From Pseudomonadota bacterium (GTDB taxonomy: Bacteria; Myxococcota_A; Polyangia; GCA-2747355), in the NCBI GenBank assembly GCA_016711215.1, contig JADJTL010000003.1, positions 62,001 to 126,000 of the forward strand: 64,000 nt of DNA, written 5' to 3'. Below the pieces are notes generated by a model that saw only the letters and a program-made list of their open reading frames with translations, ran no database searches and was not told where the DNA came from. Of the stretch, positions 45,611 to 54,866 are shown piece after piece. Each line of letters starts with the position of its first letter. Within the stretch, counting starts at the first letter, position 1. Both the position numbers and the translations under genes were made by a program.

Positions 45611-48600
45611 TCATTTTTCCGCAGCTGGGGCCGCACCCTCGATCAGCAGGCGCCGACGCGCCTCCGCGTATTCCGTGCTCAGCGCGAAGTCGATCAGCGC
45701 TGTCTCGGCGGCGGCGTCGCGCTCGGCCACGACGCGACCACCAGCGACGAGATCGCCACAGGCCAAGAGCGCAGCCCGATCGGCGCTGCGTTGCACGCCC
45801 ACCAGCCAGCGTCCCACGGCATCGCCTGCGCTCGACGCCACCTCGGCGCCCCATCGCGCACCCCAGCGACCACCTTCGTCCATCACGGTCGTGCGCGCAC
45901 GGAAGGCGCGCACGAGCTGCTGCACCCGCGCCGCCTCGCGCCGCGCCCCGGCGCTGGCGAGGCCTGACTGCGGTCCCCAAACCTCGAGCGCTGCGACCAC
46001 GTAGTCCTGCAGCAAGGCCGGCTCGCGCCGACAGGCCGCAGTCCAACCCGGACGGAACTGCGCCAGCGCCCGAGCCAGCCGAAACGCTGCTACACCGCTT
46101 TCCGGCTGCGACGCCGCCCCTGGCCCGACGACCAGCACCGGCGGCTCACCGTCAAAGGGCTCGACCGTCTCGTCCGCCGCAGGGCTGATCACCAGCAAGG
46201 GTTCGGGCACCTCGAGCTGCCGGGCCAAACCCGTCAGCAGCTGAGTCGGCGCCGCAGGCCAAAGCGATTGGGCGGCGATCGGCGGCGGCAGGCCCGCCGC
46301 GACGGGCACGGTGGGATGCAGCTCGCGCAGGACCCGCGCCACCAACCCGAGCAGCTCCGTCAGCCACGGCGCGGCATCCGGATGCACCACGGCCGCCCAA
46401 GCTGCCTCAGCGAAAGCCGGCCTGACGACCGACCGTAGCGGCGCCCTCGCTTGCTCGATGAAGCGCAGTTGCTCGGTGTCCGCGACGCCGCGCAGCATCG
46501 CGGCCGCGGCGACGTCACGCGCCGGCTCATGGCGACCCGCGTCGCGATGGAGTTCAAAGAGCTGTTTGAGCGCGCCGCGGTCGCTGGGATCAAGGCGCAG
46601 GCAGGCGCGGAGCCCCGTCACCGCCTCCGACCAGCGCCGCGGATCGGCGCCGTCACTGCGCGCGACGGCCAGGCGCAGCTCGCTGTCGTGGGGGTCGAGC
46701 TTGAGCGCGGCCTTCGCCGCCAAGAGCGCGCGACGGTCATCCTTGAGTTCGTCGCGATAGAGGCGCGCGAGCCGCTTCCACAGCGCCGCGGCGCGCCGAC
46801 GGTCGGCGCTCCCGAGCAAGAAGATCGTGCGCCGATACTCCTCTTCCAGGCCCTCCAGGTGCGCCTGCTCGCGCCAATGCTGTTCGAGCAGCTCGAAGGC
46901 CTCGCCGCGCGTCGGGTCGAGCTTGACCGCCTCCTGGAAGTGCGCCACCGCCTCGTCGGCGGCGCCAAGCGCGAGGCTGATGCGCCCGGCCGCGACGTAG
47001 GGCGCCGGATGCTTCGGATCCGCAGCCAGCGCCTCCTGCACGTGCAACATCGCCTCGGCACCTGCGGTCGGCGTCCGGCCATGGCCAAGGAAGTGGGCGA
47101 GCGCCTCCTCGGCGCGGTAGAGCGGCTGATCGTGGAGCTTGCGTGCGTCGGCGAAGGCCAGCAGCGCCTCGCCCTGGTGGCCGCGCTGCAGCAGGTCCTT
47201 GCCGCGCTGGTAGCAGTCCTCCGCACGCATCGCGGCGTTGCCTCGGTTGCTGCCCCGCTGCGTCGCGAGCTCTTGGTCGTAGCGCGCGCGGGCCTGCCGA
47301 TCCTTGAGCACCGCGAAGGCCGCGTCGAATGCGGAGCAGATCTCCTCCAGGTGCCCGTACGCCTCGCCAAGATCGAGGTCGCGGTAGCGACCGAGGTCGA
47401 AATGCTTGCGCTTGACGCGGTACGCGACCTCGATGCCGGCCGCGTCGGTATCGCCGATCACGCCGAGCACCTCATAGTGGTTCTTGCGGTGCAGACCGAG
47501 GTAGGTCGATTCGATCAGCTGCCGCGCCAGGCGCAGCGCGTCGCTGCCCTCTTCGCGTGGCGCGGCGTGGCTGCCGCTCGCCGCCGCTGAGGGCGACGCC
47601 CCCGCGCCGACCATCGCGGCCCCTGTCGGAAAGGGTGCGAGCGCCGGCGCCTGGCGCAGCGGCGCCGCCAGCGTGTCCAGCGCCAGGAGATCAAAGCTCG
47701 GCAGCTTCTGCGCGGTCGCCTGTCCGGGAGACGGGTCTGCAGCGAGGTCGCCCGACCGCACAGCGCGGCCGGCGCCGGCGCGCCTCGGCGACGAGCCCGG
47801 CCGGCCGATCACCGCGTCACGGCCGCCAAGCGCCGCGCTGCCCCCCTCGGGCAGCACCATCCCCGTCTGCAACAGAACCTCGACCTGGACCGCCACGGTC
47901 GAGCGATCCGGGAGCGCTCGCAGCTCCTCGACCGTGCAACCTCGAGCGGCCGGCCCCAGCACCCGGTCGCCCACGGCCGCCGCGAAGGCCTCCCGATAGC
48001 GCTCGAAGCGTGGTTGCGACAAGAACCTCAGCGAGCCGCGCCAGCGCTGCAGCCGGGCCGCCGCGTCCTCCACGTCGATCGAGCCGCGCAGACCCTCGAA
48101 GACCACGCGCACCGGGTCGACGGTGCAGCGTGGGACCTTCCCGGCGACCTCCGCGTCCACTTGATAGACCCAATGCCCAGCGTGCCAGCGCAGGCAGCGC
48201 TCGAGCTTGAAGGCCGTCTGCTGCACCAGCTCGGACAGGACGTCGGTCTCGCTCATGATCCGCGCCCGCACCAGCGCCTCGCCGTAGCGCAGGCGCTGCT
48301 GCTGCGCCAGACGCAGCGCCCCGCGGTGTTGCTCCTCCGTCAGCCCGCCGCGGCGCAAGAGCAGCTCGCCGAGCGCCTCCTCGCGCAGATTGGACTGCAC
48401 GAAGATCGGGAAGCCGTTGAGCACGAAGATACGCTTCTGCAGCTTGTCGCGCGCGAGGTCGAGCGTCCCGGACCACTGCTCCTCGAAGGCGCGCAGCAGC
48501 AGCGCTGCCGGCGCGTCTTGCGCCAGATCGCCCTCGGCGCGCTCGATCGCCGCAACAGCCACACGCGGCGGGGTCGCGACCCGCGGCGCGCGCCCTGCGC

Positions 48601-49084
48601 TCGTCGCGCTCGTCGCGGCCTCGGCCACCGCGGCCCCGGCCGCCGGAGGCGGCAGCTCGGTCTCGGCCGCCCCTCGCTCCGGGGTCGCCGGGCCCAGGTC
48701 AGCCAGCAGCCGACGCACCTGGTCGGCGAGCACGCGCGGACTGAAGGGCTTGAGCTGTACGTGCACCCTGAAGTCGCGCTCGAGCTTCCGCAGCACGCCG
48801 GGGTCGCGGACGATCGCCGAGGTCGCGACGATCACCAACCCCTCGCCACCCTCGCGGCGCAGCGCCTCGATCAGCTGGAAGCCATCGAGCTTCGGCATCA
48901 GCAGGTCGGTGATCACCAGCACCGGCGCGTGCTGGCGAAACAACGCCAACCCCTCGGCGCCATCGCTGGCGGTCAACACCTCGAGCTGGTGATAGCGCAG
49001 CATGCGATCGCGCTTGAGCACCATCTCGATGATGTTGCGCGTGTGGAGGTCGTCCTCGACGACGAGAACCTTGAGCTGCGACAC
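45611..49084 (-). CDS. Response regulator: REC + DUF4388/PATAN + J-like + TPR
   Basis: 1157 aa from GTG 49084. The receiver domain (about 4-125) has VLVVEDDLHTRNIIEMVLKR, VITDLLMPKLDGF (phospho-Asp 60) and the Lys of VQLKPFSP. DUF4388 (about 185-330) has SGTLDLARDKLQKRIFVLNG and REEALGELLLRRGGLTEEQH. A J-like segment (about 535-600) has NHYEVLGVIGDTDAAGIEVA, AYRVKRKHFDLGRYRDLDLG and FDAAFAVLKDRQARARYDQE, but the HPD that stimulates Hsp70 is missing. TPR-like helices (about 620-860) and a roughly 270-residue C-terminal domain of unknown type follow. It is probably a cytosolic scaffold with phosphorylation input. No kinase gene is adjacent. Confidence 0.88.
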   Translation of the reverse strand: MSQLKVLVVEDDLHTRNIIEMVLKRDRMLRYHQLEVLTASDGAEGLALFRQHAPVLVITDLLMPKLDGFQLIEALRREGGEGLVIVATSAIVRDPGVLRKLERDFRVHVQLKPFSPRVLADQVRRLLADLGPATPERGAAETELPPPAAGAAVAEAATSATSAGRAPRVATPPRVAVAAIERAEGDLAQDAPAALLLRAFEEQWSGTLDLARDKLQKRIFVLNGFPIFVQSNLREEALGELLLRRGGLTEEQHRGALRLAQQQRLRYGEALVRARIMSETDVLSELVQQTAFKLERCLRWHAGHWVYQVDAEVAGKVPRCTVDPVRVVFEGLRGSIDVEDAAARLQRWRGSLRFLSQPRFERYREAFAAAVGDRVLGPAARGCTVEELRALPDRSTVAVQVEVLLQTGMVLPEGGSAALGGRDAVIGRPGSSPRRAGAGRAVRSGDLAADPSPGQATAQKLPSFDLLALDTLAAPLRQAPALAPFPTGAAMVGAGASPSAAASGSHAAPREEGSDALRLARQLIESTYLGLHRKNHYEVLGVIGDTDAAGIEVAYRVKRKHFDLGRYRDLDLGEAYGHLEEICSAFDAAFAVLKDRQARARYDQELATQRGSNRGNAAMRAEDCYQRGKDLLQRGHQGEALLAFADARKLHDQPLYRAEEALAHFLGHGRTPTAGAEAMLHVQEALAADPKHPAPYVAAGRISLALGAADEAVAHFQEAVKLDPTRGEAFELLEQHWREQAHLEGLEEEYRRTIFLLGSADRRRAAALWKRLARLYRDELKDDRRALLAAKAALKLDPHDSELRLAVARSDGADPRRWSEAVTGLRACLRLDPSDRGALKQLFELHRDAGRHEPARDVAAAAMLRGVADTEQLRFIEQARAPLRSVVRPAFAEAAWAAVVHPDAAPWLTELLGLVARVLRELHPTVPVAAGLPPPIAAQSLWPAAPTQLLTGLARQLEVPEPLLVISPAADETVEPFDGEPPVLVVGPGAASQPESGVAAFRLARALAQFRPGWTAACRREPALLQDYVVAALEVWGPQSGLASAGARREAARVQQLVRAFRARTTVMDEGGRWGARWGAEVASSAGDAVGRWLVGVQRSADRAALLACGDLVAGGRVVAERDAAAETALIDFALSTEYAEARRRLLIEGAAPAAEK

Positions 49085-49172
49085 AATCCGGGAGGCTAGC
49101 AGATTCGGCGCGGTCTTTGAAATTGAGCTTCAGCGCGCGCGGGGACGGGAGCCGAAAAACCACCGACGGCTT

Positions 49173-51271
49173 TCAGATCGAAACGCGGGCCACGGGCTGG
49201 ATGTTGACCGAGGGGAGCAGCTCGCTGAACGCCAGCACCGTCAGGGCCGGATAGTCGTTCTCCAGCAGCCGCCGCACGAAGCGCCGCACCTCGACGTTGG
49301 TCAGCAGCACCGGCGAGGGCTCATCAGCGGGAATCCCCGCCAGCTCGCGACCCACGGCCGCGACGATGTCGCGCGCCAGCGTCGGCTCGAGCGCCAGGTA
49401 GCTGCCCTTGTCCGTGCGCTGCACCGCGCCGCGGACGGCATCCTCGATCAGCGGGTCCAGCAGATAGGCGCGCAGGGTCCCGCGCGGACCACCCGCGTAA
49501 CGATGGCTGATGTGCCGGCGTAGACCCATCCGCGCGTATTCGCTCAACACCAGCGGGTCGCGCTCACTGACCGCCCACTCCGCCATCGCGTGCAGGATCG
49601 TCCGCAGATCGCGAATCGGCAGCTGCTCGTCGAGCAGGCGCCGCAGGATTTCGGCCAGCATCGGCAACGAGACCAACTTGGGCACAACCTCGTGGACGAG
49701 CGCCGGATGCTCGCGCTCGAGCCGATCGAGGAGCTCCTGCGTCTCCTGGATGCCAACCAGCTCGGCCGCGTGCTGACGCAAGACCTGGGCAAAATGCAGG
49801 ACGAGCTGGGTCGCTGGATCGACGAGGTCCAGCGCCGCGCCCGGGGGCAGCGCTGTCCCCGCGGGCAGGCAGCTCGCCGATCCCCGAGACCGGGCAGCAC
49901 GAGCGCGCGCCCCGCCGGCAGCCCCACCGCGACCAGCCGCGCAGCGTCGGCGGCCACCACCACGCCCTCGACCACCGCCTCACCGGCGGCGATCGGCGTC
50001 TCGTCGAGCGCGAAGCGGTATTGAGCGCCGCGCAGCGCGCGACCACGCCGCACGTGGATGCCGGGAATCGGCAGGCCCAGCTCCGCGCGCATCAGCTCAC
50101 GCAACCCCGGCAGCAGCTCGACGACCAGACGTCTTCCATCGCCGCTGGCATCGACGTAGGGTAGCAGGGCCGGCCCGACCTCGAGCGCGAGGCGACTGGT
50201 CAGCCCCGAGACCTCCCCGTCGTCCAGGCGCAGCGGGCTCCCCGGCCAGGTGGCCGCGCCAGCGCCAGCGCCAGCGCCCCCGCCCGAGGCGGCGACCCGC
50301 ACGCGCAGGCCCCAGGCGACGGCTCCCGCCGTCGCGGCGAGCAGCAGGAAGGGCAGCCCTGGGAGACCGGGCACCAGCCCGAGCAGCGCCAGCAGGACGG
50401 CGGCGATCGCAATGGCCCGCGGCTGCGCGAGCAGCTGCCGGCCGATGTCATGACCGAGATGAGTGCCCTCTTCCTCCGCAGCCACGCGGGTGACCACGAT
50501 ACCGGCCGCGGTCGAGACCAGCAGCGCCGGGATCTGGCTCACCAGGCCATCGCCGACGGTCAGCAGGGTGTAGAGCCGACCGGCGTCGGCCAGGTTCATA
50601 CCCCGCTGGAGCACGCCGATCGCCAGCCCTCCGAGAATATTGACCAGCGTGATCAGGATGCCGGCCACGGCATCCCCCTTGACGAACTTCATCGCGCCGT
50701 CCATCGCGCCATAGAACTGCGACTCCCGCTGGAGTCGCGCGCGCTGCCGTCGCGCCTCGTCCCCGTCGATCGTGCCCGCCCGCAGCTCGGCGTCGACCGA
50801 CATCTGCTTGCCCGGCATCGCATCCAGCGCAAAGCGCGCCGCCACCTCGGCCACGCGCTCGCTGCCCTTCGCGACCACGACGAACTGGATCAAGGTCAGG
50901 ATCAGAAAGACCACCGCGCCGACGACGAGGTTACCGCCGACGACGAAGTTGCCGAAGCTGCTGATCACCTCGCCGGCGTCCGCCTGCAGCAAGATCAGCC
51001 GCGTCGAGGAGACATTGAGCCCGAGGCGAAAGAGCGTCGTGATCAGCAGGATCGTGGGAAAGGTGGCGATGCGCAGGGCCTCGACCACGTAGATGCTGAC
51101 CAGCAGCAGAACCACGGCGAGGGCGATATTGGTGGCGATCAGGATGTCGAGCAGCAGGGTCGGCAGCGGGATGATCATCATCCCCACGATGCCGACGACG
51201 AGCGCGGCGAGGAGCAAGTCGCCGTGGCGCAGCAGACCAGCGACACTCGGTCTCAGGCGGGACCAATGCAT
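49173..51271 (-). CDS. sctV: T3SS export-gate protein SctV (FHIPEP family), one-base frameshift
   Basis: The gene starts at ATG 51271 with a strong AGGAGGAG site. The N-terminal half has eight or so helices and the FHIPEP signatures FRLGLNVSSTRLILLQADAG, RARLQRESQFYGAMDGAMKF and VGDGLVSQIPALLVSTAAGI. The cytosolic half is in another frame, from ELPAGT-type sequence through VDPATQLVLHFAQVL, GIQETQELLDRLEREHPALV and PSPVLLTNVEVRRFVRRLLE to the stop at 49173. The switch falls near 49870-49900, next to a C4 run (49882-49885). Total length 2099 is one base short of 700 codons, so one missing base restores a normal protein of about 699 aa. SctV is the nonameric inner-membrane gate. It may be a real mutation or a sequencing error. 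Confidence 0.88.
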
Positions 51272-51320
51272 CGGTAGGACTCCTCCTGGTGCCGCGGCCT
51301 CCGGGCCGAAGGCCAGCGGA

Positions 51321-51749
51321 TCAATCGCGGTGGTAGGGCGCGCCGCCGATAATCGATACCGCGCGATAGAGCTGCTCCGCCAGCACTAAGCGAGCGATCC
51401 GATGGGCAAGGGTCAGGCGTCCCAGCGCGAGCAGCCCGTCGGCGCGCGACCGCGTCGCCTCGTCGAAGCCGTCGGCGCCCCCCACGGCGAAGACCAAACG
51501 CTGGCCGCCGGCGCTCAACCAACCGTCGAGCCGGCCGGCGAAGGCACGGCTGGTCAGCAGCTCGCCGCGCTCGTCGAGCAGCACCAGACGGCTGCGCGGC
51601 GCGACCGCGCGCGCGAGCTCCGACGAGGCGCGCAGCTCGCGTTCGGCCACCTGCAAGAGCGGCGCGCAGCGCCGATAGTACTCATCGCAGAGCGCGCGAA
51701 GCCCGGCATCGCGCAGCTTCCCAACGCAGGCGACTTCGACGCGGCGCAT
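51321..51749 (-). CDS. rlmH: 23S rRNA (pseudouridine1915-N3)-methyltransferase RlmH
   Basis: 142 aa from ATG 51749. It is a SPOUT-class methyltransferase that methylates pseudouridine 1915 in helix 69 of assembled 70S ribosomes. Family features are RRVEVACVGKLRD at the start, the SAM-binding loop VFAVGGADGFDE and the C-terminal knot LGRLTLAHRIARLVLAEQLY followed by RAVSIIGGAPYHRD. The length is slightly below the common 155 aa. It follows rsfS, the usual partner, and precedes sctV by 49 bases on the same strand. Confidence 0.95.
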   Translation of the reverse strand: MRRVEVACVGKLRDAGLRALCDEYYRRCAPLLQVAERELRASSELARAVAPRSRLVLLDERGELLTSRAFAGRLDGWLSAGGQRLVFAVGGADGFDEATRSRADGLLALGRLTLAHRIARLVLAEQLYRAVSIIGGAPYHRD

Positions 51750-51859
51750 GCTTTGCTCGACGCCCCTGGAGCTTGTCAGCGGGAGGACGGCCGCGCCGCA
51801 CGAGCGTCGCGGCCGCTGGTCAGCCTGCGGCTGGGCAGGCGCTCAGACGCGCGCGGCGC

Positions 51860-52240
51860 TCAACGCGCCTCCGCCGCTGCGCGTTGGGGGCTCTCAGTGG
51901 CCAAGGGTAAGCGTTCAGCGTCGATCCAGAGGCCCTCGAGATCGTAGTAGCCCCGATGCGACTCTTGGAAGACATGGACGAGCAGGTCGCCATAATCGAG
52001 CAGCAGCCAGTTGCCGCCGCGCTTGCCCTCCCGCCCGCGCAGATCGTGCCCATGCTCCTTCAAATCCTGTTCAATGGCCTCGGCGATGGCGTCGACCTGC
52101 CGGGTGCTGCGGCCGCTGAGCAACAACACGAAGTCGGTGTAGGGGCAGATTTCCGTCACATCGAGCAGCACCGGATCCAGCGCGCTCTTGCTGCAGGCGG
52201 CCGCAACAGCTTGCAGCGCCAAGTCGTGGGCATTCGTCAA
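51860..52240 (-). CDS. rsfS: Ribosomal silencing factor RsfS
   Basis: 126 aa from a TTG at 52240, with GAGGAG eleven bases upstream; no ATG is in frame. It binds ribosomal protein uL14 and blocks subunit joining when nutrients are short. The family core is intact: DVTEICPYTDFVLLLSGRS, RQVDAIAEAIEQDLKEHGHD, REGKRGGNWLLLDYGDLLVH and VFQESHRGYYDLEGLW. It is the first gene of the rsfS-rlmH-sctV strand block. Confidence 0.94.
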   Translation of the reverse strand: MTNAHDLALQAVAAACSKSALDPVLLDVTEICPYTDFVLLLSGRSTRQVDAIAEAIEQDLKEHGHDLRGREGKRGGNWLLLDYGDLLVHVFQESHRGYYDLEGLWIDAERLPLATESPQRAAAEAR

Positions 52241-52459
52241 GGTTTCGTCAACTCCTCAATTAGTCCTCAATTGGCGGACCACCAGCGCCTCGTCGTGGCT
52301 CGAACAACAGAGCGCCCGGCAGCAGGCCAGCGCCGGCAGGCGCCGCGCCGAGCTTGGCACCTGGCGCCGACCATATCGTGCCAGGCACGAGGGCGCCAGG
52401 CAGGCGATCGAGCGCACCGAGGGGCCCCCGGGGCAACCCTGCCAGCAGGACCCGCCCGC

Positions 52460-53428
52460 TCAAAGCGCGGGCCAGGCCGGGTCGAGCGGACGCTCACCGA
52501 GCACCATCTGACGCTCGAGCTCCAGGCGACGCCCCCGCACCGCGGCGACGACCTCCTCGGCGGGCGGCGCTGCGACGACGCCCGCCCTCCCCAGCTCGGT
52601 GATGCTTTGTTCGAGCTCGAGATCGAGCCGGCCACGCGCCGCGCCCGCGCCGGCCGGCGCGGGTATGCCTGTCGGTCCCGCCCTACCCGCGGGCAGGGTG
52701 AAGCTGCAGCGCGCGCGCAGCCGCGCCAGCATGGGCGCACCGGTTGCTCGGTCGAGCGACACGCTGCCGCTCAGCAGCTCAACCTGCACCGACCGGCGCC
52801 AGCGTCGGGCGGCCGCGCTCGCGGACCGACCAACGCCGCCAACGAAAGCGGCAGGCGGATGCTCCGCGCGGCGCAGCGCCACCTGCCAGGCGGCGCGACC
52901 GAGCACGGTCACCGCTCGGGCTGAGTCAAGCGCGACGAAGCGCTCGAGCAGCTCGAGATCGTCAGACAGCAGGCCGTAGGCCCGGTCGGCCAGCCGCCAG
53001 GGCTCCTGCCGATCGCTGGCCCGTCGGCGTAAGAAGCGATTCCAGCGCTGCCGCAAATAGAGCCAGCCGTCGAGCCAGCGCAGCTCGAGGCCATATTGGT
53101 CGTGGGTGTCCTTGCGAACCCAGAGGCGGCCGCCCGCGTCGAGGGAGAGCTCGACGGTCTGCGCGACCTCGACCACCGGCCGCCCAGGCACCGTGCGCAC
53201 CAAGCGCGAGTGGATCCGCAGCCGATGCGGGCCGAGCTGCCTAGCAAAAGCGCTGAAGGGCTGCCGCAGCGCCGCCCACAGCTGCGCTGGGGTCTCGTCC
53301 GGGCGCGGTGCCGGCCCCGCGTCCGCGGCGTGGGGCGTAGCGAGGACCTCGCCCGGCGGCGCCGAGACCGAGACGGCTCGACTGCCGCACGCGCTCACGA
53401 GCGCAAGGGTCGCTATCACCAGTCGCAC
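52460..53428 (-). CDS. Lipoprotein of unknown function
   Basis: 322 aa from GTG 53428. The signal RLVIATLALVSAC ends in a lipobox (Cys 14). A likely beta-rich body follows: HRLRIHSRLVRTVPGRPVVE, VELSLDAGGRLWVRKDTHDQ and YGLELRWLDGWLYLRQRW. The pattern recalls outer-membrane lipoproteins of the LolB/LppX-like half-barrel group, but I cannot assign it. The C-terminal quarter has RGRLDLELEQSITELGRAGV. It sits alone between rsfS and a divergent outer-membrane protein gene. Confidence 0.7.
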   Translation of the reverse strand: MRLVIATLALVSACGSRAVSVSAPPGEVLATPHAADAGPAPRPDETPAQLWAALRQPFSAFARQLGPHRLRIHSRLVRTVPGRPVVEVAQTVELSLDAGGRLWVRKDTHDQYGLELRWLDGWLYLRQRWNRFLRRRASDRQEPWRLADRAYGLLSDDLELLERFVALDSARAVTVLGRAAWQVALRRAEHPPAAFVGGVGRSASAAARRWRRSVQVELLSGSVSLDRATGAPMLARLRARCSFTLPAGRAGPTGIPAPAGAGAARGRLDLELEQSITELGRAGVVAAPPAEEVVAAVRGRRLELERQMVLGERPLDPAWPAL

Positions 53429-53650
53429 AGCGGCCCTTCTCCCATTGGCGCCCGCTGCTCGTCAATCGCCGCGCGCAGCGCCTCGCGCCGGGGTCGACGC
53501 AGCGACACGGCCTGGCCACCGCGAGCTCGGCTACCGCGCTCTCGGCCGCCGCAAGCTTGGCCGCCGCGATTGACAGTCCCGCGCAGGAGCCAGCATGCTC
53601 CGTACGCGCCCCCCCCCCGTGGGCGCAGAAGCAACCCAAGGAGGTCCTCG

Positions 53651-54304
53651 ATGCGCCCACCTCGCCTTCTCACGCGCGGACGCCTTGGGCGCAGAGCTCT
53701 CGCAGGCCTGCTGACCCTGTCTGGCGTGCTGGCGGCGACGCCAGCAGGGGCCCAGTACGCGGTCGGTCACCGGACCTTCGGGGCGGGAAGCGCTGGCGGC
53801 GTGGGCGCGGCCAGGCTCGATCTCGACTTCACCGACCTCGACGCCAGTCCGGTCGCGTTCCTCCTGCCTACCGTCGAATTCAAGGTCTTTCTCGGCGATC
53901 AGCTCTCGCTCGACGCCAGCATACCCGTCGGCAACATCGCGGCGTCGAACGCGCTGAAGGACTATTTTCTGGCAGCCGGCGAAGTCTATCTCGGCTTCCA
54001 CCCCTCAGCGCCGGGCGCCGTCGAGCTCTTCGTCGCCCCGGGCCTCGGCTTCAGCTTCGCCACGCACGAATACGCCCTGCCAACCGGTCGCAGGGCCAGC
54101 GAAGAGGCCTGGGCCTTTCACGTGCCGGTACGGCTCGGCGTCGAGTTCAACAGCGACAGACGTAACTTCTCCCTCTTCCTCGCCGCCCGGCCCTTCTTCA
54201 ACCTGATCCACGGCGCCCGCGGCGACATCAACCCAGGGGGGGGCGTCCTGCTCGAGCTCGGCGTGATGGCCTACGCCACGCGCTATCGCCCGAATCGCTA
54301 CTGA
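53651..54304 (+). CDS. Small outer-membrane beta-barrel protein
   Basis: 217 aa from ATG 53651 with AAGGAGG upstream; upstream in-frame extension is rejected. The signal peptide is LAGLLTLSGVLAATPAGA, with cleavage before QYAVG. Alternating strands follow (AARLDLDFTDLDASPVAFLL, YLGFHPSAPGAVELFVAPGL, RRNFSLFLAARPFF). The protein ends in a terminal aromatic (YRPNRY), as in OmpW/OmpX-like or opacity-type barrels. No specific ligand is implied. Confidence 0.75.
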   Translation: MRPPRLLTRGRLGRRALAGLLTLSGVLAATPAGAQYAVGHRTFGAGSAGGVGAARLDLDFTDLDASPVAFLLPTVEFKVFLGDQLSLDASIPVGNIAASNALKDYFLAAGEVYLGFHPSAPGAVELFVAPGLGFSFATHEYALPTGRRASEEAWAFHVPVRLGVEFNSDRRNFSLFLAARPFFNLIHGARGDINPGGGVLLELGVMAYATRYRPNRY

Positions 54305-54314
54305 GCGTGCGCGC

Positions 54315-54734
54315 CTAGCGCGCGAGGCGATCGATCTTGGCGGCGAGGACGAAGTCGCTCTCCGTCAGCCCGTCGATCTTGTGCGTCCAGATCGTGATGC
54401 CGACCTTGCCCCAACCAAGCAAGAGCTCCGGATGATGGCCCTGCTGCTCCGCCAGCTCGCCGACGGCGTTGGTGAAGCTCAGCGCCTGACGAAAGTCGCT
54501 GAAGGCGTAGTCGCGAGCCAGGTGGTGCGCCTCGACGACGCGCCAGCCGCCGTCGAGGCGCCGCGCGAGCGCCTCCAGCGCCGCGCCCTTGAGGGCCGGC
54601 ACGCCGCCGCGGCAAGGCTCGCAGCTACGCTGGCAGAGGTCATCGTGCATCGGGTCGTGCATCGGGTCGTGCATCGGGTCGTGCATCGGGTCGTGCATCG
54701 GGTCGTGCATCGGGTCGCGCGTCGGGTCGTGCAT
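54315..54734 (-). CDS. phhB: Pterin-4a-carbinolamine dehydratase with MHDP-repeat N-terminus
   Basis: 139 aa if the ATG at 54734 is used, which has GGGAG seven bases upstream; 111 aa from the last candidate ATG (54650). The family core is clear: RRLDGGWRVVEAHHLARDYA, FRQALSFTNAVGELAEQQGH, HHPELLLGWGKVGITIWTHK and GLTESDFVLAAKIDRL. It dehydrates 4a-hydroxytetrahydrobiopterin in pterin recycling. A preceding Cys cluster (CQRSCEPCRGG) may bind a metal. Seven ATG codons lie in frame in a 12-bp tandem repeat encoding MHDP units, so the true start and N-terminal length are uncertain. It faces the barrel protein gene ten bases away. Confidence 0.88.
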   Translation of the reverse strand: MHDPTRDPMHDPMHDPMHDPMHDPMHDPMHDDLCQRSCEPCRGGVPALKGAALEALARRLDGGWRVVEAHHLARDYAFSDFRQALSFTNAVGELAEQQGHHPELLLGWGKVGITIWTHKIDGLTESDFVLAAKIDRLAR

Positions 54735-54740
54735 TGGGTC
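54645..54740 (-). repeat. 12-bp tandem repeat carrying start codons
   Basis: Eight 12-bp units (two with changes) of minus-strand type GACCCGATGCAC. Seven contain an in-frame ATG. The repeat overlaps the start of the pterin dehydratase gene and encodes Met-His-Asp-Pro copies. Confidence 0.92.
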
Positions 54741-54866
54741 GCTCCCGGCGCCGCGGGAATGTCGCCGCGCCACGACTGCGTGTAGCATACGCCCTAGGCA
54801 GGGCAACCTCGTGCCCCCCGGCGATACGGCCCTCAGCCCCAGCGCCCCCGCGCCCGAGGCAAAGCG

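Noticed and set aside
49544..49870. Arg/Ser-rich tail of the N-terminal sctV frame
   Set aside because: Out-of-frame translation after the frameshift; the true C-terminus is in the neighbouring frame.
53096..53650. Upstream extension of the outer-membrane protein gene
   Set aside because: Low-complexity Arg/Pro/Ser translation ahead of a clear ribosome site and signal peptide at 53651.
54645..54740. CRISPR-like or regulatory array
   Set aside because: Contiguous 12-bp units without spacers, coding and in frame with the pterin dehydratase.
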